A stretch of 50,660 nt of DNA, taken from NCBI GenBank assembly GCA_029266575.1, contig JAQSWP010000008.1:1-50660 (forward strand). The letters run 5' to 3'. Every line of letters begins with the position of its first letter. The stretch's first letter is position 1. Below are positions 34,228 to 43,945 of this stretch, piece after piece. This DNA comes from Alphaproteobacteria bacterium. GTDB taxonomy: Bacteria > Pseudomonadota > Alphaproteobacteria > Reyranellales > JAQSWP01. Under the pieces are notes generated by a model. That model worked only from the letters and a program-made list of their open reading frames with translations. It did not search any database and was not told where the DNA came from. A program made the translations under genes and the position numbers.

Positions 34228-35603
34228 ACAGGACGGCGTCCGTGGCGGCCAGGCCGCCGTGGCGCACCGCTCTGGAATGGATCGCCGGCGGGCCGGCAGC
34301 GATAGCGCTGCCCGAACGCGTCGCTCAAGCGATCGAAACCCAGCAGCGCCGTTCGGAGATCCTCACCTCTTTGGTCCAGCTCGTCGTCGTGCTTGCCTTC
34401 GGTGCGCTGTGGCTGAGCGTGCCGCGGGCCGAAGGCGAAGTGCAGATGCTGGTCATCGTGCCCAGCGTGCTGTGGATCTACGTCGTCTTCACTCTGATAC
34501 GCCTGCTGCTGGCGTGGCGCGGCTGGCTGCCCGACTGGCTGCTCTACCTGTCGACCGTGATCGACATGACGCTGCTGGTGGTGACGATCTGGAGCTTTCA
34601 TCTGCAATACGCCCAGCCCGCCACCTTCTATCTGAAGGCGCCGACGCAGCTTTATTTCTTCATCTTCATCGCCTTGCGGGCGCTGCGTTTCCAGGTTCGC
34701 TTCGTCATCGTGGCCGGGCTGGCGGCCGCCGCCGGCTGGGCGGCGTTGACGCTTTACGTGCTGTCCGGCCGTGGCGGCGATGCCAACGTCACGCGCGACT
34801 TCGTGGTCTACGCGACATCCAATGCGACCCTGATCGGGGCCGAAATCGATCGCATCGTCGCCATGCTGACCGTGACCGCAATTCTGGCGCTGGCGATCGG
34901 CCGCGCCCGGCGCCTGCTGGTACGCGCGGTGGCCGAACGGCAGGCGGCGCGCGATCTGGCGCAGTTTTTCGATCCCGGCGTAGTCTCACGCATCACCAGT
35001 GCCGAGACCGGTTTGCGACCGGGCCATGGCGAGACCCGGCATGCCACCATCCTGGTGATCGACATCCGCAGTTTCACCAGCCTGTCGGCGGCAATGCCGC
35101 CGGACGAAGTCGTGACGTTGCTGCAGGACTATCACGCCAGACTTTGCCCCATCATCCAGGCCCATGGCGGAGCGATCGACAAATTCCTGGGCGACGGCAT
35201 TCTCGCCAGCTATGGCGCGGTGGCGCGCTCGGACAGGCATGCCGCTGACGCCTTGCGCGCCATCGCAGCCCTTCTCGCTGCCAACGCAATCTGGGGCGAG
35301 GAGCGTCGCATCGCAGGACTGGCCCCGGTGGCAATCGGCATGGCCGCGGCCAGCGGATCGGTGCTGTTCGGCGTCGTCGGCGACGGCGCGCGGTTGGAAT
35401 ACACGGTGATCGGCGATGCGGTGAACCTCGCCACCAAACTCGAGGCGCACAACAAGGTGCAGGGCAGCCGGGCGTTGACCGATGCGGGGACCTTCGGCCT
35501 GGCGCAACAGCAGGGCTACGCGGCGCCGACAGCCGCAACCCCTCTGGCCGCCAGCGCGGTTGCCGGCGTGGCCGCTCCGATCGCTCTGGTGGCGTTGGCC
35601 TAG
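34206..35603 (+). CDS. membrane-anchored class III adenylate/guanylate cyclase
   Basis: 465 residues: N-terminal region with about six membrane helices (55-235), a short linker, and a class III cyclase domain (about 280-430). Metal-binding aspartates are D286 (VIDIRSF) and D330 (KFLGDGILA). The substrate/transition-state region is EYTVIGDAVNLATKLE; the usual Arg of N-x3-R is Lys here (K411), a variant seen in some bacterial cyclases. The C-terminus is an unusual Ala-rich hydrophobic tail (LAASAVAGVAAPIALVALA) that could be a membrane segment. Start uncertain: GTG 34206, 34218 or 34242 are possible; the third has AGGA upstream. Confidence 0.85.
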   Translation: MAGKVEIDRTASVAARPPWRTALEWIAGGPAAIALPERVAQAIETQQRRSEILTSLVQLVVVLAFGALWLSVPRAEGEVQMLVIVPSVLWIYVVFTLIRLLLAWRGWLPDWLLYLSTVIDMTLLVVTIWSFHLQYAQPATFYLKAPTQLYFFIFIALRALRFQVRFVIVAGLAAAAGWAALTLYVLSGRGGDANVTRDFVVYATSNATLIGAEIDRIVAMLTVTAILALAIGRARRLLVRAVAERQAARDLAQFFDPGVVSRITSAETGLRPGHGETRHATILVIDIRSFTSLSAAMPPDEVVTLLQDYHARLCPIIQAHGGAIDKFLGDGILASYGAVARSDRHAADALRAIAALLAANAIWGEERRIAGLAPVAIGMAAASGSVLFGVVGDGARLEYTVIGDAVNLATKLEAHNKVQGSRALTDAGTFGLAQQQGYAAPTAATPLAASAVAGVAAPIALVALA

Positions 35604-36850
35604 CGGATCGGCGCCCTTGCCAGCCACGCGGCCTTGGCGTCGCTGAAGCGGTTGAAGCCGATCTGCGGCGCCAACGTGAAGCTATTGGCGCGCACCGCCT
35701 GATTGGTGACGTCGTCGGCCAACCAGCGCTGGCCGAAACGCTGGATCAGCAGCACATCGTCCTGCTCGATCGCATCCATCTCGAGTTCGCGCAAGGTTTC
35801 GAACTGGCCGGCACTGACGCCTTGCGGCAGCACCAGATTGCCGTTGACCGTGCGCACCGGCTGCACCAGCGGGTTCATGCGCACCACCGGCCCATCGATC
35901 ACCGGCGGCGCGCCCGGCGCCGGCAGGGCGCCGCCCAGCCAGACATGGGCGATGAAGCTCGCCGCATCGGGCGGGTCGTCGAGAATGGCCATGGACAGCG
36001 CCTTGATGTCGCGCAGCAACCCCTGCTCGGGCAGATCCTGCACCAGCATGTTGGGGGCACTGGGGTAATGCAGCCGCCACGGCAGCGACACCGACGCGGT
36101 GCCGATGCTGAGCACCGAGATCGCGTTCTGCGCCGGCCCGTTGGGCCGCGCCAGCACCTCGACCAGACCCGCGAGCGTGGGGTTGTTGTAGCCGCCATTG
36201 GCGCCGTCCCAGAAGCGGCGATGCCGGTTGGCGTCTGGATTGAGCGCGCTGTCCCACAACAGATAGCGCGCCGGCTTGTCGAAGAATTCGACCGGCGCAT
36301 TGGTGGCCGAATGCACCGCTTCGGCCAGGGTCGGCACCAGGCGCTGGCCCGGCACCAGTGGTGCGGCGCCGCTGCTGGCCATCGAATTGGGATCGGAGCG
36401 CTGGAACACTGCGCGCCGGCGATCGTAATCGAAGGTCGTCATCAGGAAGTCGAAGCCCTGACCGGTGCTGGCGCGCACGATGGCGCTCAGATCGGTGATC
36501 GGCGTGTTGCCGTGGGTCGGCATGCGCGCCGCCAGACCCTTGATCTTCTCTTCCGCGTCATAGCGCGGCCCCAGCCCGATGATGCGCGGGATGCGCTTCC
36601 ACCATGGCAGCTTGAAGAAGATTTCCCGCCGCGCCTGCTCGTCGAGAAACAGCGCCTCGGTCTGCGCCAGCGGAAAATTCTCGATCAATGCGGCCAACAC
36701 GATGGTGCCGCCCGAATTGGCCGCCACGTAATCGAACTGGCGCAGCACGTCATGCCCGGTCTGGGCCTGCGGGAAGAGATTGCGCAGCGCCTGCACCTGC
36801 AGGATCGCCCACGACCCGCCGCCGTCGAGCGAGAGAACACGCATCGGCAC
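35600..36850 (-). CDS. patatin-like phospholipase family protein, full-length
   Basis: 416 residues. The oxyanion loop is SLDGGGSW (D9-G12), lacking the usual Arg after GGG. The nucleophile is S46 in AANSGGTIVL, with Ala for the first Gly of GxSxG. The dyad Asp is in FWDGANGGYNNP. Lipid acyl hydrolase activity is expected, but both signature motifs are slightly off. Next upstream on the same strand, 10 bases away, is a paralogue of very similar sequence. Ends overlapping the cyclase stop. Confidence 0.87.
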   Translation of the reverse strand: MPMRVLSLDGGGSWAILQVQALRNLFPQAQTGHDVLRQFDYVAANSGGTIVLAALIENFPLAQTEALFLDEQARREIFFKLPWWKRIPRIIGLGPRYDAEEKIKGLAARMPTHGNTPITDLSAIVRASTGQGFDFLMTTFDYDRRRAVFQRSDPNSMASSGAAPLVPGQRLVPTLAEAVHSATNAPVEFFDKPARYLLWDSALNPDANRHRRFWDGANGGYNNPTLAGLVEVLARPNGPAQNAISVLSIGTASVSLPWRLHYPSAPNMLVQDLPEQGLLRDIKALSMAILDDPPDAASFIAHVWLGGALPAPGAPPVIDGPVVRMNPLVQPVRTVNGNLVLPQGVSAGQFETLRELEMDAIEQDDVLLIQRFGQRWLADDVTNQAVRANSFTLAPQIGFNRFSDAKAAWLARAPIR

Positions 36851-36859
36851 CTCCAGGTT

Positions 36860-37996
36860 TCAGCGCCAGGGATTGCGCGCCAGCCAGGCCCGCTTGGCCG
36901 CCGTGTAACGGCCAAAGCCGATCTCCGCTTCCAACGTCAGGCCGTTGGCGCGCAGCGGCTGGTTCGCCACCCCGTCCGCCAGCCACAGCTCGCCCAGATG
37001 ATGCACCAGATCGACATCCTCTTGCGCCACGGCATCGGAATCCATAGTGCTGAGCCGGGCGAACTGCTTCTCGTCCAGGCCCGCCGGCAGCGCCAGCGCG
37101 CCAGATTTGTCGCGCACCGGCTGCACCAGCGGATTGAGGCGGACGAGTTTTCCGTCCTGCACCGTCTCCCTGCCCGCCGGCATGCGGCCGCCGGTCCAGA
37201 CATGGGCGATGAAGCTCGCCGCATCGGGCGGGTCGTCCATGATCGCGGTCGCCACGGTCTTGATGTCGTGCAGCAGCCCTTCCTTGGGCAGCCGGTGCAC
37301 CAGCAAGTCGGGGGCGCCCGGATAGTATTTGCCCAGCGGCAGGCTCACCGTGCCGGTGCCGAGGCTGAGAATGCTGACCTCGCTGGCCAAAGGCGGATTG
37401 GGCCGCGCCATGATTTCCACCAGCGCCGCCAGCGCGGGATTGTTGTAGCCGCCGATGGCGCCGTCCCAGAAGCGGCGGCGGCGCGGGCCGGGCTGCGGCA
37501 GATTGCCGTCATAGAGATCGAACCGGGCCGGGCGATTGAAATAGTTGACCGGCGCGTTGGTGGCCGCATGCACCGCCTGCACCAGGGTGGGCACGTGCGG
37601 GGCGGCGCCGCTCGCCGTCGGGCTGTCGCTATCTGAGCGTTGCAACACGCCGCGGCAGCGATCGTAGTCGAAAGTGGCGAGCAGGAAGTCGAACTGCCGT
37701 CCGGTCGAGCGCTCGACATGCGCGCCCAAGGCGGTGATCAGTTGCGGCCCGGTGATCGGCATGCGCCCGCCCAGCCCCGCCAGCTTGGCCTTGACGTCGT
37801 AGCGCGGGCCAATGCCGATAAAACGCGGCAGCAGCCGCTTCCACCATGGCAGCAGGCTGAACACCTGACGCCGCGCCGTCTCCTCGAAGAAGAAATCCCT
37901 GACTTTGGTCAGCGGCAAATCCTCGATCAGCCCCGCAAGCACGATGGTGCCGCCGGAATTGGCGGCGGCATAGTCGAACTGGCGCAGCACGTCCAT
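36860..37996 (-). CDS. patatin-like protein, N-terminally truncated paralogue
   Basis: 378 residues from ATG 37996. It aligns along its whole length with the full-length copy from MDVLRQFDYAAANSGGT onward: same Ser (S14), same WDGAIGGYNNP Asp region and same C-terminus (AWLARNPWR versus AWLARAPIR). What is missing is the first ~35 residues including the DGGG oxyanion loop, without which known patatins are inactive. The ORF-track N-terminus (38236) is out-of-frame isomerase sequence and not patatin. Only 25 bases separate the ATG from the isomerase stop. Either a decayed duplicate or a non-catalytic partner. Confidence 0.8.
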   Translation of the reverse strand: MDVLRQFDYAAANSGGTIVLAGLIEDLPLTKVRDFFFEETARRQVFSLLPWWKRLLPRFIGIGPRYDVKAKLAGLGGRMPITGPQLITALGAHVERSTGRQFDFLLATFDYDRCRGVLQRSDSDSPTASGAAPHVPTLVQAVHAATNAPVNYFNRPARFDLYDGNLPQPGPRRRRFWDGAIGGYNNPALAALVEIMARPNPPLASEVSILSLGTGTVSLPLGKYYPGAPDLLVHRLPKEGLLHDIKTVATAIMDDPPDAASFIAHVWTGGRMPAGRETVQDGKLVRLNPLVQPVRDKSGALALPAGLDEKQFARLSTMDSDAVAQEDVDLVHHLGELWLADGVANQPLRANGLTLEAEIGFGRYTAAKRAWLARNPWR

Positions 37997-38021
37997 CCGC
38001 GCCGCGAGCACTATACGCCGC

Positions 38022-38630
38022 CTACAGCCGGCCCTCCTGCAGCATCTTTTCCACCATCCACAGCCGGTCGCAGCCCCAGATCGGCTCGCCATCGACAATA
38101 AAGAACGGCGAGCCGAACACGCCCCTGGCGATCGACGCTTCCACCGCCTGATGCAAACGCTGCTTGACCTTTTCGTCCTGCAACGCGGCCAAGGTCTCCG
38201 TGCGCGGCACGCCCAATTCCTGGGCCTCCTCGGCAACCGAGTCGGGGCTGGAAATATCCTCGCCGCGCGCGAACAGGCGCGGATAGAGGCGCTGCGCCAG
38301 CTTCTTGGCCAGAGCTGGATCGCGATCGTCCAGCCAGTAGAAGGCCCGCGCCGCGGCCAGCGGACTGGGCACCTCGTCGATCATTTTGAGGGGCACGCCG
38401 AAATGGCGCGCCAGGCGCGGCACGTCATGGCGCACGTAATCGCCTTTCAACGGCGTGTCGAGCAGCGGTTTCAGCCCCATCACCTTCATCACGGTGATGC
38501 CCAGCATCATCGCCTGCCATCTGGTTTCCCGGCCGTAACGGGCGGCCAGTTCGTCGATCTTGCTGGCGGCGAGGTAGCCGAAGGGCGAGATGAAATCGAA
38601 GTAAAACTCGAGCGGTGGTTTTGCTGTCAT
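38022..38630 (-). CDS. 2-hydroxychromene-2-carboxylate isomerase family (DsbA/GST-kappa fold)
   Basis: 202 residues. The start EFYFDFISPFGYLAA is the family signature, with S15 replacing the redox Cys of DsbA, and the end GVFGSPFFIVDGEPIWGCDRLWMVEKML is the usual C-terminal block. NahD enzymes isomerise 2-hydroxychromene-2-carboxylate in naphthalene breakdown, using glutathione; many homologues act on other substrates. Intact and of normal length. The truncated patatin starts 25 bases after its stop on the same strand. Confidence 0.9.
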   Translation of the reverse strand: MTAKPPLEFYFDFISPFGYLAASKIDELAARYGRETRWQAMMLGITVMKVMGLKPLLDTPLKGDYVRHDVPRLARHFGVPLKMIDEVPSPLAAARAFYWLDDRDPALAKKLAQRLYPRLFARGEDISSPDSVAEEAQELGVPRTETLAALQDEKVKQRLHQAVEASIARGVFGSPFFIVDGEPIWGCDRLWMVEKMLQEGRL

Positions 38631-38753
38631 GCAGCAATGCTAAGTCGATGGCCGAAGCCTGCCAAGGCAGACCATTGTATGCCGGTCCGGCACGCGCCAA
38701 GATCATTGCGCGCCGCCACTCAGCGTCGCCAAAGAACTTGCAGGAGGAATTTC

Positions 38754-40103
38754 ATGCTGGCCCTGACACGCCGCCTGTTTCTGTCGCTCGCCGTTGTGCT
38801 ATTGGCGCTGCCCGCCAGTGCGCAACAAGCGCCGCCGCCGCCCAGGGACCCGCCCATCGTCTTCGTGCATGGCAATGGCGATACGGCGGCGCTGTGGATC
38901 GCGCAGATCTGGCGCTTCGAATCCAACGGCTACCGGCGCGACCAGCTGTTCGCCATCGACCTGAAGAACCCCAGCGCACGCAGCGTCGATGCCACGCCAC
39001 AGGAAGGCCGCACCTCGGCCGAAGAGGCGATGAAGCAACTGGCCGCCTATGTCGCGGAAGTGAAAAAGAACACAGGCGCGGCCAAGGTGGCGCTGGTCGG
39101 CAATTCACGCGGCGCCAACACCATCCGCAACTACGTCAAGAACGGCGGCGGCAAGGATCACGTCTCGCATGTGGTGCTGGGCGGCGGCGTCAATCACGGC
39201 GTCATCGTTTCCGATTCAGCCCTGGTCGGCAGCGAATTCAACGGCAGCAGCGCCTTCATGAAACAGCTCAATGCCGGGCCGAACGAAGTCGTGGCCGGGG
39301 TGAAATTCATGACCATCCGCTCCGACCGCTTCGACAAGTTCGCCCAGCCCGACGGCATGTTCATCGGCATGGCGGGCAAACCCACCGGCCTTTCCTACGA
39401 CGCGCCGGCCTTGAAGGGCGCGGTCGATTTCGTGCTGGCCGGGCTGGATCACCGCGAGGTGTCGTATTCGACCGCCGCCTTCGTCGAGACCTATCGCTTC
39501 ATCACCGATCGGGTCCCGCCGCGACTGGAAATCCTGCCGGAGAAAGACTCGATCCTGAACGGCAATGTCACCGGCATCACCGGCGGCGCCTACGACAACA
39601 CCGGTGTCGCCGGCGCCAAGGTCGAGGTGTTCGAGTTCGATCCCAACACCGGCGCGCGCATCGGCGCCGCCGCCCACAGCAAGACCACCGGCGCCGATGG
39701 CGCCTGGGGCCCGTTCAAGGCCAAATCCGACGCCTATTACGAATTCGTCGTCGAAGCGCCGGGCCAGCCGATCACCCATATCTACCGCTCGCCCTTCCCG
39801 CGCGGCTCGGACGTGGTGCATCTGCGCCCCGCGCGCATGGCCAAGGACGACGAGGCCGCGGGCAGCGTCATCACCATCACCCGCCCGCGCGGCTATTTCG
39901 GTCATGGCCGCGATATCTTCACCATCGACGGCAAGACGCCGCCGGGCGTCAACGAAGGCGTGCCCGGCGTCTCGACCGGCAAGCTGGCGCTACCGGCCGG
40001 TGCGCCGCGCGCGGTGCCGGTGCGCTTCAATCTGGAATCGTTTGCGGTGCAGAGCTGGCCGGTGTCGGAAAAGCGGCTGGTGATCGGCGAATTCCACTAC
40101 TAG
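38754..40103 (+). CDS. exported alpha/beta hydrolase with extra C-terminal domain
   Basis: 449 residues. The signal peptide ends at PASAQ. The hydrolase part (about 33-270) has the oxyanion block VFVHGNGDTAALW and the nucleophile GNSRG with S118. Residues 290-449 form a beta-rich region opening with GNVTGITGGAYDNTGVAGAKVEVFEFD, resembling a carboxypeptidase-regulatory or Ig-like insertion domain. Extracellular lipase or esterase or polyhydroxyalkanoate-type hydrolase are candidates. ATG 38754 with AGGAGGAA replaces the ORF-track start at 38151. Confidence 0.83.
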   Translation: MLALTRRLFLSLAVVLLALPASAQQAPPPPRDPPIVFVHGNGDTAALWIAQIWRFESNGYRRDQLFAIDLKNPSARSVDATPQEGRTSAEEAMKQLAAYVAEVKKNTGAAKVALVGNSRGANTIRNYVKNGGGKDHVSHVVLGGGVNHGVIVSDSALVGSEFNGSSAFMKQLNAGPNEVVAGVKFMTIRSDRFDKFAQPDGMFIGMAGKPTGLSYDAPALKGAVDFVLAGLDHREVSYSTAAFVETYRFITDRVPPRLEILPEKDSILNGNVTGITGGAYDNTGVAGAKVEVFEFDPNTGARIGAAAHSKTTGADGAWGPFKAKSDAYYEFVVEAPGQPITHIYRSPFPRGSDVVHLRPARMAKDDEAAGSVITITRPRGYFGHGRDIFTIDGKTPPGVNEGVPGVSTGKLALPAGAPRAVPVRFNLESFAVQSWPVSEKRLVIGEFHY

Positions 40104-40735
40104 ATCAAAGCTTCAGCGGTCGGATGCAGCATCGGTCTGTATCCGGCCGCCAGCGCCTTGATGGTCGAATGCGGCGTCAAAATTTCGACCGTCAGCTCGG
40201 CGGGGCGCTGACGGCTGGAATGGTAGCCGCCCGCCGACCATTGCAGCAGCGTCCGACCCCAAACCAATAAAGCCAGGCCCGGCTCGAGTGGCAGGCCGAC
40301 CATCGTACCATCGGGCAAATCGGCCAATTGCGCCGCTACGCGCTTCTGCCGCCGCTGCTCCCTGTCGAAGCGGTCGGCATGCATGATCTCGTCGATCTGC
40401 CGCAACAGCGCGTCCGGCTTGTCGTTGCCCGAACGCCAGGCGTCGAGGAACCGGTGATAGTCGGCATAGCGGCACTGGCCGCAGGGCCGGTGGCCGGCGG
40501 CGAGCGAGGTCGGCTCGTCGAGAAAGAAAAGCTCGGTATAGCGGCCGGGCTGCATTACCAGCCGGTAGCGCTGTTTGAATTCCAGCACGCAGGCGACCCA
40601 GCTGCGCGTGGTGTAGAGCCGGTTGCCCAGTGCGCGGTCGGCATCGTGCAGGCGGCCGCGATTGCCCATCAGCGTGCCGCGGGCGGCGACGGCGACGATA
40701 TCGTTGAAGGGCGTGACGCGGTTGCGCAGCGGCAT
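40100..40735 (-). CDS. conserved protein of unknown function with HRPCGQCR motif
   Basis: 211 residues. I recall this as a widespread alphaproteobacterial hypothetical protein beginning LRNRVTPFNDIVAVAARGTLMGNRG. A conserved segment ELFFLDEPTSLAAGHRPCGQCRYADYHRFL has two Cys and a His and resembles the HRPC-x2-C element of Ada-type zinc folds, so a metal site is possible. Function unknown. The ATG follows a perfect hairpin with no visible ribosome site. It overlaps the convergent hydrolase gene end by 4 bases. Confidence 0.75.
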   Translation of the reverse strand: MPLRNRVTPFNDIVAVAARGTLMGNRGRLHDADRALGNRLYTTRSWVACVLEFKQRYRLVMQPGRYTELFFLDEPTSLAAGHRPCGQCRYADYHRFLDAWRSGNDKPDALLRQIDEIMHADRFDREQRRQKRVAAQLADLPDGTMVGLPLEPGLALLVWGRTLLQWSAGGYHSSRQRPAELTVEILTPHSTIKALAAGYRPMLHPTAEALI

Positions 40736-40738
40736 GGC

Positions 40739-40767
40739 AAAAGCGTCGCAGAGAATCTCTGCGACGC
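40739..40767 (-). terminator. perfect palindrome, terminator of the 59-residue protein gene
   Basis: GCGTCGCAGAGA-A-TCTCTGCGACGC is a 25-base perfect palindrome at 40743-40767. On the minus strand it is followed by TTTTGCC and then directly by the ATG of the next gene. It lies just after the 59-residue gene. It can act as a terminator and, in read-through transcripts, as a structure that hides the start of the following gene. Confidence 0.7.
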
Positions 40768-40797
40768 CTATCCGCTTTTTTCAGACAAACCGAAAGA

Positions 40798-40977
40798 CTA
40801 GTTCTTCGGCGCTTCGGCCTTGGGGGGGTCGATCTTGATGTTGACGTCGCCGCCGGCGCCACCAAAGTTGCCGCCCAGCACGAAATAGCCGATGACCAGA
40901 ACGGCCACCACGAGCGCGCCGACGATGAAATAAATGCCGCTGCCGCCGCTAGAATTGTTGTTGATCTCATCTGCCAT
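40798..40977 (-). CDS. 59-residue single-span membrane protein (missed by ORF track)
   Basis: Translating the minus strand from ATG 40977 gives a 59-residue protein: a polar, Asn/Ser/Gly-rich head (MADEINNNSSGGSG), one strong membrane helix (IYFIVGALVVAVLVIGYFVL), a Gly-rich hinge and the tail GDVNIKIDPPKAEAPKN. GGGAGAG is 7 bases before the ATG. It is below the 60-residue limit of the ORF track. The head-helix-tail pattern recalls small alphaproteobacterial membrane proteins of unknown function. It has its own terminator and so is likely expressed alone. Confidence 0.82.
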   Translation of the reverse strand: MADEINNNSSGGSGIYFIVGALVVAVLVIGYFVLGGNFGGAGGDVNIKIDPPKAEAPKN

Positions 40978-41061
40978 GATGTCTCTCCCTGCCTGTCATG
41001 GATCACGCTGGAAGAAACGGCTATCCCATACCGGGGTTCCGGCCGTCCATTTTCGCGGTAT

Positions 41062-43158
<2,097 letters not shown>

Positions 43159-43265
43159 AGAGGGAGAACCGGCACTCTTCCCGCCCCGTTCCCCGGGCGC
43201 AAGCCTTTGTTGGCGGTGGCTATTGCGATAGTCTGGAGGCAAGCCCGCCGCGACCAGGAGCCGCC

Positions 43266-43514
43266 ATGAAAATCACCTTCGACATCGACTGCACGCCGGA
43301 AGAGGCGCGGGCCTTTTTCGGCCTGCCCGACGTGCGGCCGCTGCAGCAGGCGGTGATGGCGCAGGTGCAGGAGAAGATCATGGCCAATATCCAGGCCATG
43401 GATCCGGAAGCCATCCTGCGCAGCTGGAATTCGACCTCGATGCAGGGCATGGAGCAATTGCAGCAGGCGTTCTGGAACAGTCTTGCCAACATGACCGGCC
43501 AGACCCGCAAATGA
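43266..43514 (+). CDS. DUF6489 family protein
   Basis: 82 residues matching the DUF6489 pattern: [22 protein letters not shown], then two amphipathic helices with [14 protein letters not shown] and [16 protein letters not shown]. Small, cytoplasmic, function unknown; found in alphaproteobacteria, often beside genes of polyhydroxyalkanoate or ferredoxin type. AGGAG lies 7 bases before ATG. The ferredoxin gene follows after 18 bases. Confidence 0.85.
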   Translation: MKITFDIDCTPEEARAFFGLPDVRPLQQAVMAQVQEKIMANIQAMDPEAILRSWNSTSMQGMEQLQQAFWNSLANMTGQTRK

Positions 43515-43532
43515 CGGGCCGCAAGTAAGACC

Positions 43533-43928
43533 ATGGACAACGACACCAAATCCTTTTCCGGCGTCGGCAATCGCGATGCCGACGCCACGGATCCGGCGCT
43601 GTACTATCGCGCCCATATCTTCTGCTGCACCAACCGCCGCCCGGCCGGCCATCCACGCGGCTGCTGCGCCGAGCGCGGCAGCGAGGAATTGCGCGACTAC
43701 ATGAAGGAGCAGGCCAAGAAACTCGGCCTGAAGGACGTGCGGGTGAATGCCGCTGGCTGCCTCGACCGCTGCGAGCTTGGACCGTGCGTGGTGATTTATC
43801 CCGAAGGCGTCTGGTATTCGGTGCACAGCAAGGCCGACGTCGACGAGGTGCTGAACGTGCACGTCAAGCAGGGCGGCCGCGTGCAGCGGCTGATGCTGCA
43901 ACCCGACCAGCGCCCGCCCAAGGGCTGA
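43533..43928 (+). CDS. thioredoxin-like (2Fe-2S) ferredoxin domain protein
   Basis: 131 residues. Cysteines at 31/32, 44/45, 76 and 80 (HIFCCTNRRP, PRGCCAERG, AAGCLDRCELGPC) give the spacing of thioredoxin-fold [2Fe-2S] ferredoxins, as in NuoE-like and Azotobacter Fd I-like proteins. Residues 1-22 are a variable extension. It may carry electrons for an oxidoreductase; the partner is not identified. Likely co-transcribed with the DUF6489 gene. Confidence 0.87.
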   Translation: MDNDTKSFSGVGNRDADATDPALYYRAHIFCCTNRRPAGHPRGCCAERGSEELRDYMKEQAKKLGLKDVRVNAAGCLDRCELGPCVVIYPEGVWYSVHSKADVDEVLNVHVKQGGRVQRLMLQPDQRPPKG

Positions 43929-43945
43929 TGCTTATAAATACGCCG

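Noticed and set aside
35822-37636. 604-residue plus-strand ORF with an internal repeat-like pattern
   Set aside because: Antisense to both patatin genes; the apparent repeat (DMGDEARRIGRVV) is just the reflection of the two patatin paralogues.
36860-38236. Patatin paralogue with an 80-residue Arg/Cys-rich N-terminus as given in the ORF track
   Set aside because: These residues come from the isomerase gene in another frame. The patatin-like sequence starts only at ATG 37996.
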